Below, in pieces: positions 19,084 to 28,004 of a stretch of DNA of 64,000 nucleotides. The stretch's first letter is position 1, and the number at the start of each line of letters is the position of its first letter. The DNA is taken from assembly GCA_913058255.1 (NCBI GenBank), contig CAJXQU010000007.1, positions 42,482-106,481 of the forward strand. The letters run 5' to 3'. Both the position numbers and the translations under genes were made by a program. Source of the DNA: an uncultured Pseudomonadota bacterium (GTDB lineage: Bacteria; Pseudomonadota; Gammaproteobacteria; CAJXQU01). The notes under the pieces are model-generated. The model had not been told where the DNA came from. It searched no databases and saw only the letters and a list, made by a program, of their open reading frames with translations.

Positions 19084-20190
19084 ATGAGCGAATCAACTCC
19101 ACATACGGATCAGCAATATATGAACCGAGCCATTCAATTGGCGAGGAAAGGTTTATTCACGACTCATCCAAACCCGCGTGTCGGTTGTGTGTTGGTGAAA
19201 AATGATCAGATCATCGGTGAAGGATTTCATCTAAAAGCTGGAGAAGGTCATGCGGAAGTTAATGCCTTAGCCGAAGCTGGTGAAGAGGCAAATAGTGCAA
19301 GATGTTACGTGACCTTAGAACCATGCTCTCATCAGGGAAAAACTCCACCTTGTGCAGATGCCTTGATTAAGGCAGGTATCAGTGAAGTGTTTATCGCCAT
19401 GCAAGATCCAAATCCTTTAGTGGCAGGCAAAGGGATCAATAAGCTCAAAGCAGCAGGCATTAATGTAACCGTTGGCCTTTGTGAGGCACAGGCGGAAGGT
19501 CTAAACCCCGGCTTTATAAAGCGTATGCGGACGGGCTTGCCCTATGTTCGTGTCAAGATCGGTGCAAGTTTAGATGGACGTACGGCAATGGCGTCAGGTG
19601 AAAGTCAGTGGATCACGAGTGGAGCATCGAGAAAAGATGTGCAGCGCTGGCGAGCAAAAAGTTCTGCGATTCTAACGGGAGTCGATACCGTATTAGCCGA
19701 TGACCCATCGATGAATGTACGTGATGCAGATATTGAGATGGCTGGACGTCAACCGTTGAGAGTCGTTTTAGACTCACAATTTCGTTTTCCAAAAAATGCC
19801 AAGATGGCGAGATTGGCTGGCGAAACATTGATTATGACTGGGTTGGAAATCGAACAAGATAATGCCTTGCAAGTTAAGATCAATTCAGACTATAAAATTG
19901 ATTTAGAAAATGCATTACGAGAACTGGCAAAAAGAGAAATTAATGAAGTCTTAGTTGAAGCGGGTCCAACCTTATCTGGGGCATTGATTCAGGCGGGTTT
20001 AGTGGACGAACTGATCCTCTATTTAGCGCCGAAGCTTTTGGGTGGAGCAGCTAAGCCACTTGTACACTTGCCGGGGCTGGAAAAGTTGGCAGATTGTGTA
20101 CAATTAGATATTCAGAGTATGAAAACGATCGGACAGGGCGCTGATCAAAATATTCGCGTTATTGCTCACGTTTTAGACATAAAGTCTTAG
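19084..20190 (+). CDS. ribD: Bifunctional riboflavin deaminase/reductase
   Basis: Performs the second and third steps of riboflavin synthesis: deamination of the pyrimidine and reduction of its ribosyl side chain. The N-terminal deaminase (about residues 10-145) has the zinc motifs GHAEVNAL and EPCSHQGKTPPC. The C-terminal reductase (about 150-365) starts at RVKIGASLDGRTAMASGESQWIT and includes TGVDTVLADDPSMNVR and EAGPTLSGALI. The 368-residue length is typical. It is followed after 39 bases by ribE. Confidence 0.95.
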   Translation: MSESTPHTDQQYMNRAIQLARKGLFTTHPNPRVGCVLVKNDQIIGEGFHLKAGEGHAEVNALAEAGEEANSARCYVTLEPCSHQGKTPPCADALIKAGISEVFIAMQDPNPLVAGKGINKLKAAGINVTVGLCEAQAEGLNPGFIKRMRTGLPYVRVKIGASLDGRTAMASGESQWITSGASRKDVQRWRAKSSAILTGVDTVLADDPSMNVRDADIEMAGRQPLRVVLDSQFRFPKNAKMARLAGETLIMTGLEIEQDNALQVKINSDYKIDLENALRELAKREINEVLVEAGPTLSGALIQAGLVDELILYLAPKLLGGAAKPLVHLPGLEKLADCVQLDIQSMKTIGQGADQNIRVIAHVLDIKS

Positions 20191-20229
20191 AGATTTTACA
20201 TCTCAATTTCAACCGATATAGAGAGAAAT

Positions 20230-20874
20230 ATGTTTACAGGAATTATTCAATCCATTGGCAAAATATCAGCGATCAAGACAGGCTCGCTAGATTCTCGTTT
20301 AACGGTTAATGTTGGTAATATGCTATTCACGGACGTTGAAATGGGTGAAAGTATTAGTATCAATGGCGCCTGTATGACCGTTGTGGAATTTGATCTGTCG
20401 AGTTTTTCTGCTGATGTTTCTCGTGAATCACTGGCATTGACGACGCTGGGAAGACTGAAAGCAGGATCGGTAGTCAATCTGGAACGAGCGATGCAATTAT
20501 CTGATCGACTTGGCGGTCATCTTGTCTCTGGTCATATTGATGGTTTAGGTCAGGTGACCCAATGCGTAGCGGAGGGGAAATCGACCCGTTATGTGATCAG
20601 AGTTCCAGATGAATTAGCCAAGTATATTGCGCACAAAGGTTCGGTCTGTGTTGATGGTGTTAGCCTGACAGTCAATGAAGTTAATGGCAGTGAATTTAGT
20701 TTGCAGATCATTCCTCATACGCAACAGGAAACCATTTTTAGCGAATACCTGCTTGGATCTGAAGTAAATATTGAAGTGGATATTATTGCTCGATATCTTG
20801 AGAGGCTTTTAGATAAATCAGATAAACCTTCAGGTTTGACGATGGAACAGATCGTAAAAGCAGGCTTTAAGTAA
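20230..20874 (+). CDS. ribE: Riboflavin synthase alpha chain
   Basis: Dismutates two 6,7-dimethyl-8-ribityllumazine molecules to riboflavin. The 214-residue protein contains the two homologous barrels: MFTGIIQSIGKI with INGACMTV, and GHLVSGHIDGLGQV with VDGVSLTVNEV. Its stop overlaps the start of the next gene (TAATG). RibD, RibE, RibBA and RibH in this window cover the pathway from DHBP synthesis to riboflavin; the GTP cyclohydrolase II step is not clearly encoded here. Confidence 0.95.
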   Translation: MFTGIIQSIGKISAIKTGSLDSRLTVNVGNMLFTDVEMGESISINGACMTVVEFDLSSFSADVSRESLALTTLGRLKAGSVVNLERAMQLSDRLGGHLVSGHIDGLGQVTQCVAEGKSTRYVIRVPDELAKYIAHKGSVCVDGVSLTVNEVNGSEFSLQIIPHTQQETIFSEYLLGSEVNIEVDIIARYLERLLDKSDKPSGLTMEQIVKAGFK

Positions 20875-21314
20875 TGGCTGATCAACCCTTTTGGAAAGTA
20901 AAAAAATTAGCTGAAATGACGCGTCCTGAATGGGAATCTCTGTGTGATGGATGTGCCCGATGTTGTTTGTTTAAACTCGAAGACGAAGACACTCAAGAGC
21001 TGTTCTATACAAAAGTTGCGTGTAAGTTGTTAGATCATAAAACGTGTCAGTGCACTCAATACAAAACCCGATCAACTTTAGTTCCTGATTGTATAACCAT
21101 GTCGCCGGAGAATCCCGAAGTATTTTCATGGTTTCCACCGACCTGCGCCTATAAATTACTCGATGAAGGAAAGGATCTGCCTAGTTGGCATCCTTTGATC
21201 AGCGGTGATCCAGATAGTGTTACAAAGGCAGGTATTTCAATTGGCGGTTGGGCAATACCCGAAGGTGAAATAGATGATGTTGAAGACCATATTATAACTT
21301 TGGATGTGAAATAA
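20874..21314 (+). CDS. YcgN/UPF0260 family cysteine-cluster protein
   Basis: A 146-residue protein starting FWKVKKLAEMTRPEWESLC and carrying a DGCARCCLFKLEDEDT cluster, then TKVACKLLDHKTCQCTQY, the spaced-cysteine pattern of the YcgN (UPF0260) family, thought to bind a metal or iron-sulfur centre. Function is not established. It overlaps the ribE stop by one base (TAATG), so it is translated with the riboflavin genes, which could reflect operon convenience rather than a role in flavin synthesis. Confidence 0.85.
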   Translation: MADQPFWKVKKLAEMTRPEWESLCDGCARCCLFKLEDEDTQELFYTKVACKLLDHKTCQCTQYKTRSTLVPDCITMSPENPEVFSWFPPTCAYKLLDEGKDLPSWHPLISGDPDSVTKAGISIGGWAIPEGEIDDVEDHIITLDVK

Positions 21315-21422
21315 ATTCACAGTAGACACTGGCGACTACATTTTGCTGCTACAAGATGAGTAACAACAATATACTTAGCGAGCATTTAAGTGAGCCTTTA
21401 TATCAGACTCACTAATATACTT

Positions 21423-21995
21423 TTACCCTTTTCTTCTAAATCTACTTAACCCGATTAACGCCGATCCAAGTAACCATACTGCTGCAGGGACTGGTACTGC
21501 TGATGGTGTAGCATCAAATCCGGATAAACCTGTGATTGATGTGCCATTATTAGGTGTGTATGAAAAAGTATACGTTTGACCTGCTGATAGCAGAATATTT
21601 GGCGTAATGTCTACAGAAGTAGGTGTAAATCCTGGGCTTCCATCCAATCCAGACACATTTGTGCTGCCACCTACGATGCTGAAAGAGCCGCCATTAGCCG
21701 TAGCGTTGTTACCAACAGCATATGAGTTGAGAACTGTATTCATATCTACAGTTAGGTTAAATGAGGTCATATCGACAGCATTAGCACCATTTCTGTTGCC
21801 AAATAGGAGTTCATTATTGCTAATAGAGAATGTCGTGTCTGCCGAGGGGTTCGAGAAGGTATAGTTTATCCCTTCTGAGGAGAGTGTAAAACTGGCAAAA
21901 CCATCATTGGTGTTGCTGAAATTTATAGCCAAAGCGCTAACGTTCGTAGCGAAAATAAGCAATGTAAAAACAATAAGCCCTTTAAGATTGTTCAT
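21423..21995 (-). CDS. Exported protein with PEP/VPLPA-CTERM sorting signal
   Basis: A 190-residue exported protein. Residues 1-23 are a signal peptide (NLKGLIVFTLLIFATNVSALA). The middle is a Ser/Asn/Thr-rich beta-type sequence without a recognised domain. The C-terminal tripartite signal VPVPAAVWLLGSALIGL followed by SRFRRKG is the VPLPA variant of the PEP-CTERM motif, cut by exosortase in strains that make exopolysaccharide. No exosortase or polysaccharide genes are visible in this window, so the partner must be elsewhere. AAGGGG upstream of the ATG is a good ribosome site. It is inserted, in opposite orientation, between ribE-ycgN and ribBA. Confidence 0.85.
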   Translation of the reverse strand: MNNLKGLIVFTLLIFATNVSALAINFSNTNDGFASFTLSSEGINYTFSNPSADTTFSISNNELLFGNRNGANAVDMTSFNLTVDMNTVLNSYAVGNNATANGGSFSIVGGSTNVSGLDGSPGFTPTSVDITPNILLSAGQTYTFSYTPNNGTSITGLSGFDATPSAVPVPAAVWLLGSALIGLSRFRRKG

Positions 21996-22462
21996 AGTTA
22001 ATCCCCTTATCTTTAGATATTTATGTCATCTACATACGGCATAGTATATAGGGTGAGCTCCGCTGGTAAGTGCACTTGCAACATGAATTTACTAAGCATA
22101 AAGCATACCTACTAGAATTAAAGCTTTAAAAAACAAAGTTATGCAGTATTTTGAGGTTGGTTAATAGACATTTTCTTGAATAAGGTGTCGTCTTATGGCA
22201 ACACTTTTATCTCTATGGAGTGTTAATGTTCACATCACAGTTGTTCAATTGTGAAAGTAATCGTAACTTCAACAAGCTAAAATTAAAGCCCTATGTAGAT
22301 CAGTTCATAGCTCTGAATGAGTCAGTGTGGCTTTATTCAGTATCCTTAAACTAGCGTTGGTTTTTTGATCTGAGAATGTTGACTACATAGTTGTGAAAGG
22401 GTTCACATAAAAGAGCTCTAGTCAGGTATAATTGAAAAATTATGTAACGTAACTGACTAATT
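21996..22462. other. Intergenic region upstream of ribBA
   Basis: About 465 bases without a supported gene, containing the divergent promoters of the PEP-CTERM gene and ribBA. A TATAAT box at 22427-22432 with TTCACA at 22402-22407 (19-base spacing) is a possible ribBA promoter about 30 bases before the ATG. I looked for an FMN riboswitch, which often precedes ribB in this class, and do not see its conserved sequence blocks. Confidence 0.4.
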
Positions 22463-23569
22463 ATGGCATTTGCAACGACTGAAGAGATTATTGAAGAAAT
22501 TCGTCAGGGACGGATGGTCATTATTGTTGATGACGAGCAGCGTGAGAATGAAGGGGACTTCATTATGGCTGCGGACTGCGTGAAAGCAGAGCACGTTAAC
22601 TTTATGGCGACGCACGGCCGTGGTTTGATTTGTTTAACATTAAATCAACAACGCTGTAAGCAGTTGAACCTTCCATTGATGGTGCAAGATAATTATTCAG
22701 GTCAGGGAACGAACTTCACGTTATCTATCGAAGCCGCTGAAGGTGTCACTACAGGGATTTCAGCCAGTGATCGAGCCACGACGATTGCTGCTGCGGTTAA
22801 GTCGGATGCCGTTCCTTCTGATATTCATCAACCGGGCCATATCTTTCCTTTAATGGCACAATTGAGTGGTGTGTTGACGCGCGCGGGCCATACAGAGGCG
22901 GGTTGTGATCTGGCTAAGTTGGCTGGTTTTGAACCAGCTTCGGTGATTGTTGAGATCCTGAATGAAGATGGCACGATGGCACGTCGACCTGATCTTGAAA
23001 TTTTGGCTGAAAAACATGGCTTGAAACTAGGCACAATTGCGGACCTGATCCAGTTCCGTGTCCAGAATGAAAAAACCGTAGAGCGCATTGCAGAATGTCC
23101 TTTAGAAACAGAGTTCGGGAAATTTCAGCTAATCACCTATAAAGACAGCATTGATGGTAGTTGCCATATGGTGTTGGTTAAAGGTGAAATTAATCCTGAA
23201 GAGCCAACCATGGTAAGGGTGCATGTTGAAAACCCATTAACCGATCTGACGGCTTATAGCGGCCGAGATGCTGGTTGGCCGTTACGAGATGCTTTGAAGC
23301 GAGTTGCTGAAGAAGATAGTGGTGTAGTGGTTATATTAAGAAGCCAAATATCAACAGAAGACATGATCAATCAGATTGAAAACAAGCAACGTGCAACAGA
23401 AGAAAAAGTGGTTAGGAAGAAATCAGAAATGGATGATTTAAGAGTCATTGGTTTGGGATCGCAAATCCTTGCGGATGTCGGCGTTAGAAAAATGCGAGTT
23501 TTAAGTGCGCCGAAACGTATCCACTCAATTTCGGGTTTTGGTTTAGAAATCATAGAATATGTTTCATAA
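22463..23569 (+). CDS. ribBA: 3,4-dihydroxy-2-butanone 4-phosphate synthase with degenerate GTP cyclohydrolase II domain
   Basis: The N-terminal RibB domain (about residues 1-200) converts ribulose 5-phosphate to the four-carbon riboflavin precursor. It keeps [37 protein letters not shown] and the [16 protein letters not shown] loop. The C-terminal domain (205-368) follows the RibA fold ([26 protein letters not shown]) but has no C-x10-C-x-C zinc cluster (no SLRCDCG), so GTP cyclohydrolase II activity is not expected. Such RibB-pseudoRibA fusions are known in Gammaproteobacteria; a separate ribA should exist elsewhere. ribH follows after 107 bases. Confidence 0.92.
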   Translation: MAFATTEEIIEEIRQGRMVIIVDDEQRENEGDFIMAADCVKAEHVNFMATHGRGLICLTLNQQRCKQLNLPLMVQDNYSGQGTNFTLSIEAAEGVTTGISASDRATTIAAAVKSDAVPSDIHQPGHIFPLMAQLSGVLTRAGHTEAGCDLAKLAGFEPASVIVEILNEDGTMARRPDLEILAEKHGLKLGTIADLIQFRVQNEKTVERIAECPLETEFGKFQLITYKDSIDGSCHMVLVKGEINPEEPTMVRVHVENPLTDLTAYSGRDAGWPLRDALKRVAEEDSGVVVILRSQISTEDMINQIENKQRATEEKVVRKKSEMDDLRVIGLGSQILADVGVRKMRVLSAPKRIHSISGFGLEIIEYVS

Positions 23570-23676
23570 TCCAGCATTTACAGCCTATAATCCCGTCGAT
23601 TAGTTTAGATTAGGCCTACGCGGATAAGTATTCTGCACTATTATATTATTAATATTATTTGAACTTAGAGAGAACT

Positions 23677-24153
23677 ATGGAAGATTACCGATTGATCGAA
23701 GGAAATTTTCAGCCACCTGAAAAAGCGCGTTTTGGTGTCATTGCTACACGTTTCAACGGCTTTATTGTTGAAGCCTTACTCGATGGCTGTGTCGATACTT
23801 TGAAACGTTACGGTGTGAAGCCTACAGAGATCACCGTTGTGAAAGTGCCCGGTGCATTTGAGTTGCCAGTGATTGCTGAAAGAATGGCTAGCACAGGTAA
23901 TTTTGATGCGATTATTGCTTTGGGCGCGGTTATTCGCGGTTCTACACCACACTTTGAATATGTTTCTGGTGAATGTGTAAAAGGTATTGCAAATGCAAGC
24001 ACTCGACATGAGCTACCTGTTATTTTCGGTGTACTCACGGTTGATACGATTGAACAGGCTATCGAGCGAGCTGGAACCAAAGCGGGTAATAATGGTGCAA
24101 ATGCTGCCCAAACGGCGATCGAAATGGTTTCATTGTTTAGTCAGTTAAGTTAA
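23677..24153 (+). CDS. ribH: 6,7-dimethyl-8-ribityllumazine synthase
   Basis: Condenses the RibB product with the pyrimidine from RibD to lumazine. Motifs are [47 protein letters not shown] and the catalytic-histidine region, with [15 protein letters not shown] and [15 protein letters not shown] near the end. ATG 23677, preceded by AGAGAG, is preferred to the in-frame TTG at 23659. The stop and the nusB start overlap (TAATG). Confidence 0.94.
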   Translation: MEDYRLIEGNFQPPEKARFGVIATRFNGFIVEALLDGCVDTLKRYGVKPTEITVVKVPGAFELPVIAERMASTGNFDAIIALGAVIRGSTPHFEYVSGECVKGIANASTRHELPVIFGVLTVDTIEQAIERAGTKAGNNGANAAQTAIEMVSLFSQLS

Positions 24154-24593
24154 TGGGGAAGCATTCAAGTATACGAGGCCGTGTACGAGCCCGACGTTGT
24201 GTTGTACAGGCGCTTTATCAATGGCGATTAGCGGGTGCTGATCCGAAAGATATCTTGATGGAATTTGTCGCTGAACGAGAACTTGTTAAAGTCGATATGG
24301 ATTATTTCCGTAAGTTGACGATCGAGATCCCAGAACATTCTGAAGAGTTACAGAAACTTCTTGCTACCGTTATTGATATTCCATTTGACGATCTTGATCC
24401 TGTCGAATTTTCAGTCTTGATGATCGGCTGTTTTGAGCTGGCATATTGTCCAGAAGTACCTTGGCGTGTAGCCGTTAATGAATCAATCGAGTTATCTAAA
24501 ATGTTTGGTGCGACAGATGCACACAAATTTATCAATGGCTCGCTGGATAAATTGGCTCAAGATCTTAGAAAAGTAGAAATTCAAGCTTCTTAA
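24153..24593 (+). CDS. nusB: Transcription antitermination factor NusB
   Basis: Binds boxA RNA with S10 (NusE) in rRNA antitermination. The 146-residue all-helical protein begins with a basic segment (RGRVRARRCVVQALYQWRLAG) and has the conserved PWRVAVNESIELSKMFGATDAHKFINGSLDKLAQDLR end. The ribH-nusB-thiL order is conserved in Gammaproteobacteria and supports the call. Confidence 0.95.
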   Translation: MGKHSSIRGRVRARRCVVQALYQWRLAGADPKDILMEFVAERELVKVDMDYFRKLTIEIPEHSEELQKLLATVIDIPFDDLDPVEFSVLMIGCFELAYCPEVPWRVAVNESIELSKMFGATDAHKFINGSLDKLAQDLRKVEIQAS

Positions 24594-24694
24594 ATTAAAT
24601 CGTGTGAAACAGAAAGGTTCTCGAGTGATTCATTTTCGAATATCTTTATCTTCCCTTTATAGCAAATACACTTGGATCTATTTGAGGTAGTTAA

Positions 24695-25642
24695 GTGGCG
24701 CTTTCTGAATTTGAGATCATCCAACAAGTTTTTCAACAGCAAAAAGTTCAGCGTGCAGATGTCATCTTAGGGATCGGTGACGACGGTGCTGTGACTAAAG
24801 TTCCTGAAAACCATGGTTTAGTACTGGTGATGGATACACTTATCGAAAATGTACACTTTCCGGACAATATGAGACCAAAGGATATCGGTTATCGTAGTCT
24901 TGCCGTTAACCTGAGTGATCTTGCTGCAATGGGAGCAGAGCCAGCTTGGGTAACATTAGCTCTGAGCTTACCAGACTCTAACGAAAGCTGGATCAAGGCA
25001 TTTGCTTCGGGTTTTTTTAGCTTGGCCGAGCAGTACAACATACAGCTGATCGGTGGCGATCTGACACGAGGTCCTTTGACTATTACTGTTCAAGCTCATG
25101 GTTTTGTCCCACAAGGTCAGAAGCTAGTTCGGTCTGGCGCGCAAGTGGGTGATCTTATTTGTGTGACAGGGACTTTGGGTGATGCTGCCGCAGGTTTAAC
25201 TTCATGGAGTGAGACTGATAAGTCATTTGAATATCTCAGGCAAAGGCTTGCTAGGCCAACCCCACGAATTGAAGTTGGGCTAATGTTACGAAGTTTAGCT
25301 TCCTCGGCTATCGATATTTCGGATGGTTTATTAGCAGATCTTAACCATATTCTGAATGCTAGCCATGTTGGCGCAAGCTTAAGGGTCGAACATTTACCTC
25401 TATCGTTAGCGCTTTGTGAGAAGTATGATCAGCTTGAGTCACGAGATATGGCGCTATCAGGAGGAGATGATTACGAGCTTTGCTTTACAATAGCTCCGGA
25501 AAATCGACATTTGCTTGATCAGTTGTCTGAATATACTCAGGTTGCAGAAATTGGTGTAATCGAAGCTGAGCGGGGGCTTAGGTGTCTACTCTCAAATGGG
25601 AGTCATTATGTGCCTGTGGAATCGGGCTACCAACATTTTTAA
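24695..25642 (+). CDS. thiL: Thiamine-monophosphate kinase
   Basis: Phosphorylates thiamine monophosphate to the active pyrophosphate. It belongs to the PurM/ThiL ATP-binding family: FEIIQQVFQ, GIGDDGAVTKVPEN, LVMDTLIENVHF, GYRSLAVNLSDLAAMGAEP, GGDLTRGPLTITVQAHG and the C-terminal AIDISDGLLADLNHI plus SGGDDYELCFT. The start is GTG 24695, with TTGAGGTAG upstream. The 101-base gap after nusB may hold its own promoter; pgpA, often next, is absent. Confidence 0.95.
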   Translation: MALSEFEIIQQVFQQQKVQRADVILGIGDDGAVTKVPENHGLVLVMDTLIENVHFPDNMRPKDIGYRSLAVNLSDLAAMGAEPAWVTLALSLPDSNESWIKAFASGFFSLAEQYNIQLIGGDLTRGPLTITVQAHGFVPQGQKLVRSGAQVGDLICVTGTLGDAAAGLTSWSETDKSFEYLRQRLARPTPRIEVGLMLRSLASSAIDISDGLLADLNHILNASHVGASLRVEHLPLSLALCEKYDQLESRDMALSGGDDYELCFTIAPENRHLLDQLSEYTQVAEIGVIEAERGLRCLLSNGSHYVPVESGYQHF

Positions 25643-25667
25643 ATATTTTACCTAAAATAGAAGCGCT

Positions 25668-26171
25668 TTATAGTTCGACATATCCTTTTGTTTCTAAACG
25701 ATCGATTTCATAGCCAGAAAAAAAGATAATTTCCAGAAAGGATGGAAAGCTAGTTGCATTGATTCCTCGTGAAGTTGCTGCCGTTTGACAGATCTTGAAG
25801 TCAATCACATTTAAGGCATCGAGACGTGCGGCTTGATCTATCAGCGATTTATTCTGGAGATAATTCTTTTTATCGAATAACTCAACATTTGCTCCGTGGA
25901 TTACCATGACGATCCTATTGGCCTTTTCGCTAGGATTAGATGTTGTTGATAACTTCTCAGCACGATCGAGTAATTCCTTTATTTGAGTTGGATTATTGTC
26001 AGACACATCCAAAAGGTAGTGAACTCCTTCAATGGTCAACTGTTGATTTTCTTGAGCTTGGTCTTTTGCGAGGTTTTCTTTTTCTGTGAGTGGATAATTT
26101 TTAGCGTATAAAATACCGATAAATAGTAGTCCGAAGATAAGTATAGATACTATAATTTTACGATTAATCAT
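25668..26171 (-). CDS. Membrane-anchored DsrE-like protein
   Basis: A 167-residue protein with an N-terminal anchor (about residues 5-23, KIIVSILIFGLLFIGILYA) and a DsrE/DsrF-like fold from about residue 48: GVHYLLDVSDNNPTQIKELLDRAEKL, RIVMVIHGANVELF and DFKICQTAATSRGI with a cysteine at the position used in this family. DsrE-like domains handle sulfur relays in some systems, but many solitary members are of unknown role. It is convergent with thiL and about 750 bases from the SoxYZ-like gene on the other strand; a functional link is only speculation. Confidence 0.7.
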   Translation of the reverse strand: MINRKIIVSILIFGLLFIGILYAKNYPLTEKENLAKDQAQENQQLTIEGVHYLLDVSDNNPTQIKELLDRAEKLSTTSNPSEKANRIVMVIHGANVELFDKKNYLQNKSLIDQAARLDALNVIDFKICQTAATSRGINATSFPSFLEIIFFSGYEIDRLETKGYVEL

Positions 26172-26700
26172 TAGGTGGATTTTAATCGATATAGGATTAG
26201 CTTCAAGTAGGGAAGCCTTGAAAAGTACCTAGCATATATTGTAATTAGAACTATATTTATTAGACTGTTTATGAATATACGTTGCTTCTAATATTAAACT
26301 ATTCTAATCTATCTAGCAGTAGATAACAAAATAGAGCTGAAAGAATAAAGGATACCACACAGGAACGAGTACAGACGTGTGGATATCATGCTTTTAGTTA
26401 TCGGAATATTTCTGAGCGAATTGGTGTTGAGAAATCTAGCATTCACTATTGAAAACTGATCTAACCAAAATCTTAACTTAGAACGAATCAGAGCTGTATT
26501 TAAGCAAGCACTGACTTCGATAGAATTAAACAATCATGATTCTAAAATGAAGTGATGTCAGTTTACCGAATTTTTTCTTAAAACCTATGGCGATGATGGA
26601 TGTTTGTGTCCCTTTTGCATGAATGCATCAAACCAAGAGACTGTCCCAGAAAGTATCCATGAAGAATCAGAGCATTGATGAAACTTGGGTTCAGGACATG
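26172..26700. other. AT-rich non-coding stretch
   Basis: No supported gene. A short hairpin TGCAT-GA-ATGCA lies at 26616-26627. A 61-codon open frame (26623-26808) starts inside it and runs into the hairpin array described next; it has no domain and is not called as a gene. Confidence 0.4.
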
Positions 26701-26714
26701 GTCGATGAGGAGGA

Positions 26715-26900
26715 CAGTCTGAAGGGGTTTTATTACATGGATGCTGGTTTACAAGCTTCAAGACTGGCGCTCTCCTCTTTAGGAGGGAGTATAGATAAAG
26801 ACCTTTGATGGTCGTTCGAAGCTAGAAGCTTCGACTAACCTACTGATGCTATTAGTAGGACAAAAAAATATTTTAACTATGAATGAGTGTTTCTAAACAC
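26715..26900 (+). ncRNA. Candidate structured RNA leader: six consecutive hairpins upstream of the SoxYZ-like gene
   Basis: Six helices follow each other: CAGTCTGAAG (26715-26724) with CTTCAAGACTG (26756-26766, one bulged A); CTCCT (26772-26776) with AGGAG (26781-26785); GACC (26800-26803) with GGTC (26810-26813); TCGAAGCT (26816-26823) with AGCTTCGA (26827-26834), loop AGA; CCTACTGAT (26839-26847) with ATTAGTAGG (26851-26859), one G-U, loop GCT; GTGTTT (26887-26892) with AAACAC (26895-26900). None is followed by a T tract in the plus direction. The array ends 10 bases before the GGAG site of the SoxYZ-like gene, so it would be in its 5' untranslated region. I do not recognise a known riboswitch or sRNA. 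The helices are read by eye, not computed. Confidence 0.45.
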
Positions 26901-26921
26901 CGAGAATAAAGGAGATAGAGG

Positions 26922-27752
26922 ATGAATAGTTTTAATGAAAGATATGTCCATAAGAGAGATGGCTTCGTCACTCTACTCGCCTTAATTGCCCTAACGTTTA
27001 GTTCATTAAGCATGGGTGTTGAGCAGTCTGAGCAGGGTCTTTGGGAATCATTTTTGAAAGATAAGTACTTCAAAGACATAGTGATCACAGAAGGTAAAAC
27101 GGTTATCGATATGATAACGCCATATCGTGCTGAAGATGCTGCCGTGACGCCGATCAGTATTACAGCTCAGATCCCACAGACGAAAGATCTATATATAGAA
27201 AAAATTTATATAATTGTCGACAAAAACCCGGAACCGCTAGTGGGTATATTTAATATGTCACCAGCAGTGGGTAAAGCTGATCTGGCTATGCGGATCCGGA
27301 TTAATGAATATACAAATGTTCGAGTGATTGCTGCGTTGAATACAGGTGAGCATCATATGGTCAAAAATTTTGTTAAGGCCTCTGGAGGTTGTTCTGCGCC
27401 ATTGGGTGCAGATCTTAAAGCAGCAATGACTCGAATTGGTAAAATGAAATTTCGTACTATTGAGAACACTGAAGATGGATCGAGTCTTAGCCAGTATATG
27501 ATCAGTCACCCTAATATTACTGGCATGCAGCTTGATCAGCGAACTCGTTTAATCACTCCGGCACATTACGTAAAAAAAGTTTCTATTCGATACAATGACA
27601 TGCCGATACTAACAGCAGAAGTTGGGATTTCTATTAGTGCTGATCCTAGTTTCCGGTTCTTTTTTAAGCCTAAAGGTAAAGGAGTTGTAACAGCCACTGT
27701 TTCAGATTCTAAAGGGGTGGAGTGGACAGAAGAGTTTGATATTGAAGGTTAG
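26922..27752 (+). CDS. SoxYZ-like carrier protein (quinoprotein-dehydrogenase-associated type)
   Basis: A fused SoxY-SoxZ protein of 276 residues. An N-terminal hydrophobic stretch (about residues 15-32, FVTLLALIALTFSSLSMG) should direct it to the periplasm. The SoxY-like domain (about 40-160) ends with SGGCSAPLG (Cys157), comparable with the GGCGG carrier tail of SoxY but followed by more protein. The SoxZ-like domain (about 190-276) has TRLITPAHYVKKVSIRYND and FRFFFKPKGKGVVTATVSDSKG. Such fusions accompany methanol/quinoprotein dehydrogenases in methylotrophs. No other sox gene is nearby, so a thiosulfate-oxidising Sox system is not implied. A terminator follows. Confidence 0.82.
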   Translation: MNSFNERYVHKRDGFVTLLALIALTFSSLSMGVEQSEQGLWESFLKDKYFKDIVITEGKTVIDMITPYRAEDAAVTPISITAQIPQTKDLYIEKIYIIVDKNPEPLVGIFNMSPAVGKADLAMRIRINEYTNVRVIAALNTGEHHMVKNFVKASGGCSAPLGADLKAAMTRIGKMKFRTIENTEDGSSLSQYMISHPNITGMQLDQRTRLITPAHYVKKVSIRYNDMPILTAEVGISISADPSFRFFFKPKGKGVVTATVSDSKGVEWTEEFDIEG

Positions 27753-27775
27753 TTCATTATAAGTTAATAACTCTG

Positions 27776-27800
27776 GGGCGCTTTATGCGCCCTTTTTTTT
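27776..27800 (+). terminator. Rho-independent terminator after the SoxYZ-like gene
   Basis: Perfect stem GGGCGC (27776-27781) with GCGCCC (27787-27792), loop TTTAT, followed by eight T residues (27793-27800). It is 23 bases after the stop codon. Confidence 0.92.
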
Positions 27801-27918
27801 GTCATATTCTTTATTTAAAGCCCTAGAGTTACCAAGTACCCTCCAAGCACTCTCAGATGACAATGGCCTTTAGATTGCTTGAGAAAACCACACTATCGTT
27901 GATTAAAGTTCTTTTCAT

Positions 27919-27945
27919 TAAAGAAGCTTGCTGATGTGTCGATAA
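27919..27945 (+). promoter_or_regulatory. FliA (sigma-28) promoter of the accessory chemosensory operon
   Basis: TAAAGAAG (27919-27926), an 11-base spacer and GTCGATAA (27938-27945) match the flagellar sigma-28 consensus TAAAGTTT-N11-GCCGATAA, with only one mismatch in the -10 element. It lies about 60 bases before cheY. fliA itself is encoded at 49389-50132. Confidence 0.75.
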
Positions 27946-28004
27946 GTATTAGTAAGAAATATTAATGTGGCAATTTTTATAGCAAAACTAAGGAGAAAAC
28001 TCTC

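Noticed and set aside
22000..22462. FMN riboswitch before ribBA
   Set aside because: The conserved sequence blocks of the FMN aptamer are not seen by eye.
26623..26808. 61-codon open frame before the SoxYZ-like gene
   Set aside because: It overlaps the hairpin array, has no domain and no clear ribosome site. I prefer a structured RNA.
26922..27752. Thiosulfate-oxidising Sox system
   Set aside because: Only one fused SoxYZ-like gene is present; soxA, soxX, soxB, soxC and soxD are absent, and this fusion type goes with quinoprotein dehydrogenases.
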